From: Littorina saxatilis
Taxonomy: Eukaryota; Mollusca; Gastropoda; Littorinimorpha; Littorinidae
Length of the DNA stretch: 64,000 nt
Assembly: GCF_037325665.1 (NCBI RefSeq)
Contig: NC_090245.1
Coordinates: forward strand, 71,334,126 to 71,398,125
Direction of reading: 5' to 3'
Both the position numbers and the translations under genes were made by a program. This document shows positions 34,921 through 46,800 of the stretch, in pieces. Positions within the stretch are counted from its first letter, which is position 1, and each line of letters starts with the position of its first letter. The notes beneath the pieces were generated by a model. That model was not told the origin of the DNA, did not search any database, and saw only the letters and a list, made by a program, of their open reading frames with translations.

Positions 34921-37900
34921 GTGAGCGCTGGTCTGAAAGGTTAGGCTTGAGGAGTTTCACCAGAGAAAAAAGGATGTGCGGCAGTGGAAATGATGCATAG
35001 GGGTTGAGTGAACAATGGTAGAGAGTAGTGGGCAGAGAGAACTCAAAACTTTTTACTCAAGAATAGCAGTCTTAGGTCCATGTCTTATAAAATGGTCCTT
35101 GCTAATCTTCTAAACACACATAGATTAGAAGGTGAGAGATGCATCCTGTTTGTACTAGGAAACATTTTAAAAGGAGAAAAAAAGAGGGAGAAGACAAAAT
35201 TGAAAGCTCATGGCAGAAGATAAAGGAGACAGGACCTGTCAACTAATCAGGTTAGCATCAGTACCTAGTAGAACAAGAGAGTGGTAAATAAGTAATAATA
35301 ATAAGATAAATAATAATAAGACAGTGGACAGGTTTGAAGTGAAGGGGTGGGATGAGGGGATGTAAACTGTAGCAGAAGTGGGTTGCAAAAAGTTGACAAA
35401 TGAATGCAAACACAAGTTTGCACTCAAGCTTGCATGTCCAGAAACTGTCCGTCTAGTGATTACAATGTTCTGAACAGAGCAAAGTGAGGGTATCCCAGTC
35501 GCCTCTCACCAGTCATTTCTGTGTTCTACAGGAGGAAGACTCGCCAGTCATTCTGAATGTGCACCGCCATGAACTCTCCGATATCTGCTCCGCCCTTGCT
35601 TCCAACCTCAAGCTGACTTCTACCTCTTCCTGTGTGCACAGCAACAGCAGTACTACTGTACAACCACCACCACCACCATCTACAACCACAACCAAAAAGC
35701 ATGTGGCCGAAAGATCAGATCACACCAGTGCTTCCAGCAAAGACAAACCCACTGAATCACTAAAGTCTGCAAAGTCAAATAAAGCAGATGCTGTTCAGAG
35801 AAGCGAACCTTATGCCAGAGTTGCTGCTCCTGACCATGGAAACGACAGGTGCACCAGTGCTGATAGCGGTCTGCAAAACAGATTGTATGCAGATTGCTTC
35901 CAAGGCACCAGCAGACCAAGCAGTGCTGGCAGCCTTCTCCAGCCTGTAAACATAGACAAGAGTTTGCATGGAAACAGCGCTTGCCAAAAACGGGTTGAGT
36001 CAGATCAGTGCAAGGACACACAGGAAGAAATCCACTGTACAAATCAGCAGGAACACGAAGATATAGGTACTCATGATCAGGGGAGCTCTTCTTGCAAGAA
36101 AAGGAGAACGGATGGCAATAATACCTCATTGACACCAGATGCAACAACCCAAAGGAAAGAATCAGCACCAGTCCACTTTGAGGACAGGATAGTACCCTGC
36201 AATAGTGACAGTGACAGTAAAACTGCTGACAGTGCAGACAAGCACGAAAGTCATAACACTGATAGACAGGTCTTGAAAGCTCTGTATGAGGAGCAGTCTG
36301 TGTCAAAAGCTGGCAAGACCCTAGTTGCGTCTGCCACATCTGATGTCAAACAGAGAAGCAGGGAACGGCTTGAAGCTTACCTGAACAATCCAATGTGTAT
36401 AGCTGACGAACAAACAACACAGGCAGATGACTTCACAGAAAACGCCACAGGAGAAGACATTTTACAGAGTAGTGTTGAGGTGTCTGCTGCTGGCATGGAA
36501 GGAGATATGCTGCCAGAGTCTCCTCATGCAGAAACACCAGCACAAGCCATGGCTGTTGATTATGGACACAGTGCCACAGAAGAAGCAACTCCTTTTGAAA
36601 CGGACAGTATTGATAATTTTGACACACAAGACTCGGCAGAAATGTCATTAAGTGAAAAGCAGCTTTCAGTTTCAGATTTTGATACTGCTGGTTCTGAAAA
36701 TGGAGACGAAAATGTCACTGTGTTTATGGATGGTGAAGGCAATCTTTCTGCACCTCAGTCTGTGGACAACAGGGAAGGCAGAGAAGAGGGAACCGCAGAT
36801 TCACCAGGTGATGGTGACTGTTCAGTCAGCAACAACCAAGAGAGATACAAAGACCCTGAAAACACCAGCGAACAGTTGGGAGAAGATGCAAGTGAAGATG
36901 GATCTGATACAATCAAAATGACCCCAGATGCCCCTGAAGTGTTAGAGGCAGAGCAGTCCAAACCCAGCCAAGGGATAGGAGAGTGCGAGGACACAGACCA
37001 GGACTTGCTTGTGATCGATATCTCAGAACAGGACAGCAACCCTGCTAGCTCTGGTGCTGAGCAAGAGTCACAGCCTGTTGAGAAGCTGGACCCATTCGCA
37101 CATCTCTTTGAAGCCAGCTTCCCTCCCTTGGACAGAACGCATGACAACGTACCGCACCCTTCGGCTAAGGACAGCCACTCAGGCAAAAACAAAACTTCCA
37201 GGGAAGTACCGAAATCTGCAGTCAAAGAGGAGCCAGACGACGACTGCATGATCATGGCAGCATTCATTTCTCCTCAGTCCACACGAAAAAGGTCAGCGTC
37301 GCACACAGCAACCAGTCGGAGTGCAGCTGACTCAGTGTTGCCTGGCAACACCAGCATGGGAGGAGGGCACTACAGCAGAACGACACAAGGCAGAGGCCGT
37401 CTTACGCAGGGAGGCTGGGTGCAGCAGTCTGCTGTTCGCTTTCACCATTCAGCTCAAAGTAAGTTGTTAATGTTAATAATAAATAGTAATAATAATGAAC
37501 ATTTAAGAATCGCCCCTTCTCATTATAGCTCATGGTGTTGTACAATAGCAAAACACACACACAAGTTGTTCCTGCTAGTGCAAAGCCAGTTTTATGACTT
37601 TGATTCAGAACTCATGCAGGTCAACATATATTGGTACGTATGATCATAAAAGATGTGAAAGCTTCTTCGAGCTGTTACTGAGAAATATTATGATGCATTC
37701 TGTTGAATCAACATTCATCCTTGCTAACCCATCTGGGTAAAAACAGTTAGGTACATTGTTGAATGAATCCTGACCATTTTTATTTCGAAAAAAAAAAGAG
37801 TTATTCCAGATGTGTAGGTGCAAAGTCAAGACAGGGCACCCTTGTATTAATGCAGCTTTAAGCTTATACTCATAAAGCGGACGTGTCTGTCATGAAAGAC

Positions 37901-38447
37901 AAGCAGTGTGTAACCATTTTTTTTTCTACCATATCTGTCAACAGGGCCAGCAGTGTACCAGGGTGCAGCACAACACAGTGACGGCCCGCCCCCACAGGCA
38001 CACAGCCTGACAACACACACAGAGTACCTGCCCAACTTTCTTGCCTCCACCTCGCAGTCAGCCGACCTAGCAGTCCCTCAAACCGCTCAGCCTCAACCAG
38101 AAGAAGGCTCATCGGCGATCGATTATTCACAACAGACTTACGAGTGTGCCATATGCTCCAAAATCTTCCTCCACCGACGCAAGTTTGACATGCATGTGAT
38201 GATCTGCGGCGGACATCGCCCCTTTAAGTGCAAGATCTGCTACAAGGGCTTCAACCAGCGAGCACATCTCGACACGCACATGAAGTTCCACATCGGTATC
38301 AAACGCTACCGTTGCGATTTGTGTCGGAAGGCATATGTGATGAAAGGAGACCTTATTCGTCATTTGAAGACGCGTGTGCATAGACAAGCACAAGCATTGC
38401 AGAATCCAGGTCTGCCTTTGCAGACTCAAAGTTTCCCATCGCAATAG
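34705..38447 (+). CDS. acidic protein with three C-terminal zinc fingers (family not recognised)
   Basis: Coding exons 34705-34920, 35532-37458 and 37945-38447 join (phases 0 and 1, GT-AG borders) into 881 residues. The start has a strong context (AACCATGG); the exon itself begins at 34,668, so a 5' non-coding exon must lie upstream. The first about 95 residues look folded (VQRTIVEAFVKLVVCRKVTV; SPVILNVHRHELSDICSALA). Residues about 100-770 are Ser/Glu/Asp-rich and probably disordered, with a perfect SUMO-type site VKEE (636-639) followed by PDDD. Three fingers lie at about 780-855: CAICSKIF...HVMIC (a C2HC form), CKICYKGF...HMKFH and CDLCRKAY...HLKTRVH. A nuclear DNA-binding regulator is inferred; specific orthology not recognised. 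Confidence 0.88.
35532..37458 (+). CDS. zinc-finger gene, large acidic exon
   Basis: Acceptor TTCTACAG, then EEDSPVILNVHRHELSDICS. 642 codons plus one base, ending before GTAAGT. An ATG 48 bp upstream is in frame but lies within the intron side of the acceptor. The open frame continues past the donor for about 180 bp. Confidence 0.88.
37945..38447 (+). CDS. zinc-finger gene, last exon with the fingers
   Basis: Completes a split Arg codon, then PAVYQGAAQHSDGPPPQAHS. The three fingers are followed by RQAQALQNPGLPLQTQSFPS and a TAG stop. The linker between fingers 2 and 3 (GIKRY) is non-canonical. Confidence 0.9.
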
Positions 38448-39580
38448 TTGTATACTAGGTCCAACAAAGTTAGACCGGTATAAAACAAATCAGTAGTACT
38501 TAAAGTTGTATGTAGGTGTTTGGCTGTGAGTGAAGCTCCTGATTAACCACAAGAAGAAAAGTATACATCTTTGTGTCTGTTGTGCATTATAACAGTGTTT
38601 GGCATTCTGCTTTACATGATAATTGCTACAGTGGCTACTAATTTCTTAACTGATATATATATATATATTAGTTTTTGACAAAAGAATAGTATTGTGTAAA
38701 AAGATACCCCAGAGACTACAGGGATGATCCATTTTCAGTTTTCATGTGATATTTTTTGCAGAGAGTGCCATAAATTATAGACGGCATTGAAATGGGTGTT
38801 TTTTTTTTCAGATTTCAAAGCTCTTTCAAACGTTTCTGGAAATCTAGTATAGACCTAAGCATTGCTAGCATGTGTCAACATTTGTCAACAGTAACATTGA
38901 TTTTCGTCTGTGTTCAGTTTATGCTGACCATATAACTTGAAGTGAGATTTTGTGTTACTGAATTAATAAGGATTGAATTTCCAGAATGTTCAAACAAATG
39001 TGACCCTCCACCACGGATTGAGTCGCATGTCACCTTTGCATGATTTTCATATTTTTACATTTTCCTACAGAGTTTTTTTATGCTCTATCCAGTGGTGAAA
39101 ACCGTTTTAGAAAAGAGCGAAAACTTGTTGAGTTATAAACCTGTGACTAAGGTGATCCTCATACTGTTACCAGACACCCCCCGGACTTATATTAAGCCTA
39201 TCGCAGAACCGCGCAAGGTGACATGCGACTCATTCCGTGGTGGAGGGTCACAAATGCTTTGCAGAGGGAAAATTTTTCTGTGTCCACAGTTGTTTTCTAC
39301 TTGAGCTGAGCCTTGAAATGTGGAGGATGCAAGTAGTTAAAGTGAAATTCCCAGTAACTTACTGTAATGTGTCATTTGCACACAGAAATCTAAAAATTAC
39401 TGATGCAAGTAAGTTGACAGTGCAGATTTCTTCTGCAGGGCAGTTTCTGTTTATGGTAAGCCTTTCCATGCACAATCAAGTTACTCAAGCTAACCATTCT
39501 CAGGTAAGGCTTCCATCCAAATCTTGTGGTTTGCTATGTACAGCTTTAAACAGACATCAGAGGCATTATTAGTTTCCTAA
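38448..39580. other. 3' flank of the zinc-finger gene
   Basis: AT-rich, without exons. Likely includes 3' UTR. A TA tract lies at about 38,656-38,669. Confidence 0.5.
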
Positions 39581-39590
39581 GAGTTGTAAT

Positions 39591-39740
39591 ACAGTGGACC
39601 CCCCAATTTAAGACTGCCTCCCTTTTAAGACCTTGCTTTCTGAGATTTTTGGTTCAGAACCTCTGTAAATTTACCTCCATTTTAAGACTCCCTCCTTTTT
39701 AAGGCCTGATTTTCTCAGATTGTTTTAAGTCTTAAGAGAG
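39591..39740 (+). repeat. E-family element, reference copy
   Basis: ACAGTGGACCCCCCAATTTA, repeated TTTAAGAC(T/C) words, GAGATTTTTGGTTCAGAACC and CTCTGTAAATTTACCTCC. In reverse it reads GGAGGTAAATTTACAGAGG then TTCTGAACC, matching the core of the 47-bp satellite in order. Confidence 0.75.
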
Positions 39741-40256
39741 GTGGCCGAGTGGTAACACACTTGCGCTCGGAAGCGAGAGGTTGCGAGTTCAACCCTGGGT
39801 CAGGGCGTTAGCAATTTTCTCCCCCCTTTCCTAACCTAGGTGGTGGGTTCAAGTGCTAGTCTTTCGGATGAGACGAAAAACCGAGGTCCCTTCGTGTACA
39901 CTACATTGGGGTGTGCACGTTAAAGATCCCACGATTGACAAAAGGGTCTTTCCTGGCAAAATTGTATAGGCATAGATAAAAATGTCCACCAAAATACCCG
40001 TGTGACTTGGAATAATAGGCCGCGAAAAGTAGGATATGCGCCGAAATGGCTGCGATCTGCTGGCCGATGTGAATGCGTGATGTATTGTGTAAAAAAATTC
40101 CATCTCACACGGCATAAATAAATCCCTGCGCCTTGAATATGTGCGCGATATAAATTGCATAAAAATTTAACAAAATTAAAAATAAAATCCCTGCGCTTAG
40201 AACTGTACCCTCGGAATACGCGCGATATAAGCCTCATATTGATTGATTGATTGATG
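39741..40256 (+). mobile_element. SINE family G, tRNA-headed copy plus second tail
   Basis: Head GAGGTGGCCGAGTGGTAACA to GCGAGTTCAACCCTGG (A- and B-box-like, Ser/Leu-type). Conserved body ATTGGGGTGTGCACGTTAAA. A first tail ends near 40,160; a second tail fragment (CCCTGCGCTTAGAACTGTAC ... ATTGATTGATTGATTGAT) follows, suggesting two adjacent insertions. Confidence 0.88.
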
Positions 40257-40317
40257 TACAAATGTATTTGGTTTTGGTTCTTGATAGCTTACCCTCTTCG
40301 GCTGCAGAATCAATCCT

Positions 40318-40323
40318 AAATAA
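40318..40323 (+). terminator. possible poly(A) signal
   Basis: AATAAA in unique sequence on the strand of the zinc-finger gene, 1.9 kb past its stop. Nothing else singles it out. Confidence 0.2.
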
Positions 40324-40707
40324 AATACCTCCACACTACAGGAAGAGCGATAATGACTGGTATATATCCCACTGAATACACGTTTGTTGCTGTGTATAAA
40401 GTTTCAGGAATCCATTGATAGACAAATTCCAGAAATGACTCTTTTTTTTTTCTTTTTTTTTTTAAATGTTATTGGCTGTCAAAGAGTTGAGTCCCTTTGA
40501 AACAGTGACTGAATGAGGCAAAAACACGTGGCCACTGATCGTTGAAGGAAAGCAATCATTGGTGGCAGTAAATAGTGAGCTCTTCTGGGCATTTTTTTTT
40601 TATTTAAAGAAAACGGGCATTATACGTGTTTAATAAGAGTGAATACTTGGTAACGTGCATATTGGAGCTCATTGTTCACTGTAATGCCATCAATGCTTGC
40701 CTCGCTG

Positions 40708-41111
40708 TTCTTCTTCTGTGTTCATGGGCTGAAACTCCCATATTTTTACGTGTATGACAGTTTTTACCCGTCCATTTAGGCCACCACACAGCGCTTTCAG
40801 GGAAGCAAGCTGGGTATATTTGTGTTTCTATAACCCACCGAACTCTGACATGGATTACAGGATCTTTTCCGTCCGCACTTGGTCTTGTGATTGCGTGCAC
40901 AAACGAAGGGGTATAAGGCACTAGGAGGCCTGCACATAAGGTGACCTGGGACTGGACTCCAAGTGTGAAAAAATGCGATCGATAAGAAGAAAAAGAGGAA
41001 ACCTGGGAGATCTTATAAATATCAACCCTTAGCCCACCAAACGCGGCCAGGATTTGAACACACGACCTTTTGCCGGCGTTTTATCAGCTAGTCCACTGCA
41101 CCCATCTGCCT
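40708..41111 (-). mobile_element. SINE family H, diverged copy with tRNA-like head
   Basis: From a GAAGAAGAACAG tail end through CCCATTTAG-type words and TGACATGGATTACAGGATCT to a head with GGTCGTGTGTTCAAATCCTG on the minus strand. The head matches that of the 31,478 copy. Confidence 0.8.
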
Positions 41112-42055
41112 CACTGTGTAACACTTACGCAGCCAATTAAAAAAAAGTCGTTATTTCCGAACGTATTCTATTTTGGTGTAGATCTTTGGTGCTATGATCA
41201 ATTAAGTGAAGTGTTAACGGCTATATGTCCATAACCCTTCCTAGTAATAGGAAATACGTGCCAGTTGATTGTGCTATGTTTGCAAATCTTGCAGTAATTG
41301 TTTTTATACATAATATTATTTCTATATGTCTGTATTTGAGACTTTACAATTTTTTGGGGTGAATTATGTGCATAACCTATTATTCCAATTTGTCCACCAA
41401 TCTAGGTAGTAGCGTGTACATTTGGCACAGGTGACCGAATTAAGAATGCATATTAAATGTACAGTACTTCAATGCATAGTTGCCTTGGTGCTGTTTTTTA
41501 AAATAAATATATTTCAAAAAGTTTTTCTTTTTGACTTACTGTGAAGACATGCAAATCCCAGGTGTGATTTATACAATTAACTTAAAGTGTTCGTTTATAG
41601 TTATGTTTGGCTGTATGAAAGTAACAGTTTGGTTAAAATAATATGCATTTTGTTTGAGTTTTGCCATAAATGCATGATTTGGTAGGTTGAGGATGTTAGC
41701 ATGAATAGCATTTGCAAAAATTAGAACGACAGTATCTTTGTTTATGGTTACATAAACAGGCTGTGGTATGCATAATGTATATTCGCACCAAACTTTGTTT
41801 ATCTGCATTATTGAGCGTCTGTGTTTGTATGCATTTGTTGAGTAAATACGCTGTGTGTGTGTGTGTGTGTGTGTGTGGAAGTGCATGTTTGTGGATATAG
41901 TATCGATAAACTTATGTATAATCCGGCTGAGGGGCCAGCGGTGGACATTTTTTTAATAAAACCAATCTATTTAAATGCGACGTTAAGCATGGGGCTCATT
42001 CGGGTATAAATTTGATAGTTTTTCCTCTTAATTTCAAACCCCAAAAGCTGCGAAC
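41112..42055. other. non-coding AT-rich stretch
   Basis: A TG tract at 41,852-41,876 is the only repeat seen. No exon recognised. Confidence 0.5.
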
Positions 42056-42059
42056 AAGT

Positions 42060-42430
42060 CATTCTTTCTTTACTTTATTTGGTGTTTAACGTCGTTTTCA
42101 ACCACGAAGGTTATATCACGACGGGGGAAGGGGGGAAATGGGATAGAGCCACTTGTCAATTGTTTCTTGTTCACAAAAGCACAAATCAAAAAATTGCTCC
42201 AGGGGCTTGCAACGTAGTACAATATATGACCTTACTGGGAGAATGCAAGTTTCCAGTACAAAGGACTTAACATTTCGTACATACTACTTGACTTAAATCT
42301 TTACAAACATTAACTATATTCTATACAAGAAACACTTAACAAGGGTAAAAGGAGAAACAGAATCCGTTAGTCGCCTCTTACGACATGCTGGGGAGCATCG
42401 GGTAAATTCTTCCCCCTAACCCGTGGGGGG
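42060..42430 (-). mobile_element. SINE family A, full-length copy
   Basis: Reverse orientation of the 10,402 copy: TTTATTTGGTGTTTAACGTC at the tail side, ACATGCTGGGGAGCATCGGG at the head side, then a G-run. Ends in CCCTAACCCGTGGGGGG. Confidence 0.88.
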
Positions 42431-42509
42431 GAGGGGGGGGGGGGGGACAAGTCATTTTAACAGAAGATGAAACCAATCGCCCTGAACAACTTTTCTTCAA
42501 AAGCACTAC

Positions 42510-42735
42510 AGTGGAACCTCCCTTTAAAGACCTCTGACGAATCTGACAAAAATTGGGTCTTAAAAAGGAGGGAATCTGCATGAATTGAAAGCCAAAGAAA
42601 CTTGGTCTTTTTTTTTTAATGGATAGCTGCCCCAAGGCATGACTGAAAGCCCTTTCAATAAGGGGCTCCATGCACATGGACGTGAAAAGTTCAGTAACTT
42701 TAAATTGGGGGTTCTTAAAACAGGGTTCTTTATAT
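42510..42735. repeat. E-family element
   Basis: ACAGTGGAACCTCCCTTTAA, TTGGGTCTTAAAAAGGAGGG and, at the far end, GGGGGTTCTTAAAACAGGGT, giving E-type ends in opposite orientation. Confidence 0.65.
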
Positions 42736-42773
42736 AAAAAGTTACTTAGATTTGTATTAAATGATTAAATTAA

Positions 42774-43330
42774 AAAAAACAAGAAGAGCAAACGCTCGAT
42801 CGAGTCACTTTCGCAGTTCTGAATATTATATGAGGCATCAGATGGACAGGAAGAAATTGCTATTCACAACACAATGAGTCACGTTCACATAAAATTTGAG
42901 CCCGGTCACTTTTATAGTTTCCGAGAAAAGCCCAACGTTAAGTTGTGTGTTGCCGAACAGAAAAGGCTAGTTATCTCCATTGTTTTTCTGATAACGTTCG
43001 TAAAAGGCTACAGATGTAAATACTTTGATGTAAAGAATAATCCTACAAAGTTTCAATCACATCCGATGAACTTTGTCAAAGATATAAAATGTCTAATTTT
43101 TCCTTTGACGCTGACCTGTGACCTTGAAAAAGGTCAAAGGTCAACGAAACCATCGTTAAAGTGTAGAGGTCATTGGAGGTCACGACTAAACAAAATATGA
43201 GCCCGATCGCTTTGATAGTTTCCGAGAAAAGTCCAACGTTAAGGTGGTGTCTACGGACGGCCGGCCGGCCGGCCGGACAGACTAACACTGACCGATTACA
43301 TAGAGTCACTTTTTCTCAAGTGACTCAAAA
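42774..43330 (+). mobile_element. D-family element, copy 1 (D2a)
   Basis: Begins AAAAAACAAGAAGAGCAAAC and ends TTTCTCAAGTGACTCAAAAA. It is nearly identical to 59,361-59,908: only one base change, a CCGG-repeat length change and a 2-bp change were noticed. It contains AGGTCAAAGGTCA at 43,131-43,143, a perfect DR1. A frame of 108 codons inside is shared with the other copy but has no known domain. Confidence 0.88.
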
Positions 43331-43767
43331 ACCATCCACCACTTGCCCTTCATGTAGCCACGTCTCCTATACCAAATGCATGAAACACTTAAATTACCTT
43401 TAGAGGCAAAGCCAGTCAAACTACAGTAATAATAAATTAATAGCCCTATACAAATCTGCTATGAAAACTCCACTGTTCGCAAGAGTAAACCAGGCAACAA
43501 CAACACTCAGATCCTTTCACTAATAGCTTGGTACAACCCACAGGTGTGCAACCAGCAGCTATAGAACCTTCAAGCTATAAATAGCTCAGTGTTCTAGGCC
43601 AGCTGGCAGACAACTCTACAGAGCACCTGCTATCAAAGGGGAACTACTGTGTCAGTAATACAGTGCTTGCGTATATTACTTCAATTATACATCTATCAAT
43701 ATGCATATAACTTTATGGATGTACATGTATGCATGTCTGTCACTTCTCATACAAACAGAATCTTCTT

Positions 43768-44142
43768 TTCTTTCTTTCTTTATTTGGTGTTTAACGTCGT
43801 TTTCAACCACGAAGGTTATATCGCGACGGGGAAAGGGGGGAGATGGGATAGAGCCACTTGTCAATTGTTTCTTGTTCACAAAAGCACTAATCAAAAATTT
43901 GCTCCAGGGGCTTGCAACGTAGTACAATGTATTACCTTACTGGGAGAATGCAAGTTTCCAGTACAAAGGACTTAACACTTCTTACATACTGCTTGACTAA
44001 AATCTTTACAAAAATGGACTATATTCTATACAAGAAACACTTAACAAGGGTAAAAAGAGAAACAGAATCCGTTAGTCGCCTCTTACAACATGCTGGGAAG
44101 CATCGGGTAAATTCTCTTCCCCCTAACCCGCGGGGGGTACAG
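43768..44142 (-). mobile_element. SINE family A, full-length copy
   Basis: TTTCTTTCTTTATTTGGTGT to CCCTAACCCGCGGGGGG. Very similar to the 10,402 and 42,060 copies. Confidence 0.9.
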
Positions 44143-44693
44143 AATCTTCTCACTCCATACTTGAGTGAATACTGTGGTGCTAAAGCAAACATTTCTGTGT
44201 GTGATACAAGCCTTTCATACATAAACTTGGAGAACTCAGCATGTAAAGAATTGTAATACCTTTTATTTCAACAGCGCAAAAGGAAAACTGCATATTTGAT
44301 TATTCATTTCACTTGAATGTTACAGTTTGGATCAGAAAAATACTGAACTGAACACATGTGAAAAAGAATAATTTTTCTCTCTCTTAGACTCTCTCTCCAC
44401 ACACACACGCAAACACATACTGACATGCACACACATACTGACATACACACACACACACATTTTATAATCTATTCCTTTCGTGGAAGTCCAGCGTAGTCAA
44501 AAGCTAACGCAAATCAATAATCATGCAATACAAAGATCAAAATTAATGACACTACCAAAAAAATCATGAGATGCATGTGAAGAAATAAATACATGTAGGT
44601 ACTAAACAACTATTGCTCTCTGCTTCTGGGACAGAGATGCTTAGCAACTTGTTCCATGCTTTTTAGGAGTGAAGATCTAATGGAGAACAACTT
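44143..44693. other. non-coding, CA-rich in the middle
   Basis: CA tracts at about 44,397-44,460. No exon recognised. Confidence 0.5.
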
Positions 44694-45526
44694 AAAACAA
44701 GAAGGGCAAAGCCCATACGACTCACATGCTTGACCTTGACCTTTACATGACCTTGACCTTCAGGGTCAAATAACTAAACCTAGCAATGACATGATTCATA
44801 CACTAAGAACTGCTTTACACATTTTTCCTACCAACATACATGTGACCTTGACCCAAGGTCAAGGTCATGCAACACAAAGCTGTTAATTCAAGACATAGGA
44901 AGTACAATGGTGCTTATTGGCTCTTTCTACCATGAGATATGGTCACTTTTAGTGGTTCACTACCTTATTTTGGTCACATTTCATAAGGGTCAAAGTGACC
45001 TTGACCTTGATCATATGTGACCAAATGTGTCTCATGATGAAAGCATAACATGTGCCCCACATAATTTTTAAGTTTGAAACAGTTATCTTCCATAGTTTAG
45101 GGTCAAGGTCACTTCAAAATATGTATACAATCCAACTTTGAAGAGCTCCTGTGACCTTGACCTTGAAGCAAGGTAAACCAAACTGGTATCAAAAGATGGG
45201 TCTTACTTTGCCCTATATATCATATATAGGTGAGGTATTGAATCTCAAAAACGTCAGAGAAAATGGGAAAAATGTGAAAAATAGCTGGTTTTTAGGCAAC
45301 ATTTATGGCCCCTGCGACCTTGACCTTGAAGCAAGGTCAAGATGCTATGTATGTTTTTTGGGGCCTTGTCATCATACACCATCTTGCCAAATTTGGTATT
45401 GATAGACTGAATAGTGTCCAAGAAATATCCAATGTTAAAGTTTTCCGGACGGACGGACGGACGGACGGACGGACGACTCGGGTGAGTACATAGACTCACT
45501 TTTGCTTCGCATGTGAGTCAAAAAAG
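44694..45526 (+). mobile_element. D-family element, larger relative (D1), with many TGACCTTGA motifs
   Basis: Same type of ends as D2 (AAAACAAGAAGGGCAAAGCC; CATGTGAGTCAAAAAA), a GGAC tandem run near 45,448 and about ten copies of TGACCTTGA or its complement TCAAGGTCA between 44,730 and 45,340. This word is the classic monomer site of SF-1/ERR-type nuclear receptors. No coding capacity. Confidence 0.85.
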
Positions 45527-46285
45527 CTGCAGAGGAACAAACTTCTGCCAACTAGCTCTGCCAACGAGTAAAAACTTTTCAGCATTCAATAAAATCATTA
45601 CATGTGCTACAGGTTTACCAAATAGTATCTGCTGGCATATATATACATCCAACAGCACATACCAAAAACCAATCACAGTTGTATGTACTAAAATGTACAC
45701 ATCAGTTCTACACTCAACAACCTGTCAAAACCAACACAGATTCACGAAGACATAAAGAACTGACTCATGAACCCAAATGTTCAACATTCCCTGAAGCCTT
45801 ACACAAGTTGCATGCACTGTCATGTGTACTCTACTGCGCATTCAAAAAATACAGTTTCAACAACACTTACAGTTGTATTCACTGGCTCATGTATAGTTTT
45901 CTATTTGTTCATCATATGAAGAACAGAAATAACTCTTGACACTTGCATTTACAGAAATATGAGCACTTGATGTGTTCAACTCACAGGGACGGAAAATATC
46001 AGTAAATAACTTGCATTCACCGTCAAATAAAAGCACGACATCTGCTCAGTATTTATCATATATCTACAGTTTTGAAGAAAGCCCACATATGCTGGCATAA
46101 ATATACACATCAGTTCAGCAGTCAGAAAATTATAAAGTAACAACGTTTATAGAAGATTCATTTATTGTGTAATTGAATCAAGCATGCATAATTCACCAAA
46201 GGAACTAACAACGATGACATTTGTATTCACTGTCAATGTTGAGGGTCTATGTACCCTGTGAAACCTTAATTATTTCTGTTTAAAT
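45527..46285. other. non-coding AT-rich stretch
   Basis: No exon or repeat recognised. Confidence 0.5.
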
Positions 46286-46287
46286 TT

Positions 46288-46800
46288 CAGGTAATCAGAG
46301 TAGAAATTTCAAAGGCTAATGTTGACAGCTCTCAAGTGAAACCGCCACATATCAGGTAATCAGAGTAGAAGTTTTAAAGGCTAATGTTGACAGCTCTCAA
46401 GTGAAACCTCCACATATCAGGTAATCAGAGTAGAAGTTTTAAAGGCTAATGTTGACAGCTCTCAAGTGAAACCTCCACATATCAGGTAATCAGAGTAGAA
46501 GTTTCAAAGGCTAATGTTGACAGCTCTCCAGTGAAACCTCCACATATCAGGTAATCAAAGTAGAATTTTCAAAGGCTAATGTTGACAGCTCTCCAGTGAA
46601 ATCTCCACAAATCAGGGAATCAGGGCCGGTATGTAAGAGTCCAGAGGTTAGAGACTTTAGTCCGGGATAAACTGTACCCTCAGTGCAGTTTATCCCGTAC
46701 TAGAGTCTCTGAACTCAAATCCTGCATACCAGCCCTGATCAGAAGTTTCACAGGCTAATGTTAATAGCTGAGAGTGGACATGTGAATCTTCATCTGTTTG
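46288..46800. repeat. 65-bp tandem repeat, about five units plus a broken sixth
   Basis: Units start CAGGTAATCAGAGTAGAAG and contain AAAGGCTAATGTTGACAGCT and AAACCTCCACATAT. The last unit is split by the hairpin element at 46,621-46,737 and resumes as ATCAGAAGTTTCACAGGCTA. Confidence 0.92.
46621..46737. mobile_element. 117-bp palindromic MITE inside the 65-bp array
   Basis: CAGGGCCGGTATG and CATACCAGCCCTG are the ends; the inner stems CGGGATAAACTG/CAGTTTATCCCG and AGAGACT/AGTCTCT pair in the same fold, so the whole element forms one hairpin. Confidence 0.85.

Noticed and set aside
35484-35531. Upstream ATG of the large acidic exon as the protein start
   Set aside because: It lies before a good TTCTACAG acceptor, and the preceding exon joins in phase with a better start at 34,705.
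42874-43200. 108-residue frame shared by the two D2 elements as a gene
   Set aside because: Identity reflects recent element copying; no domain, and the frame includes the nuclear-receptor-like words. It could be tested by looking for frame conservation in older copies.
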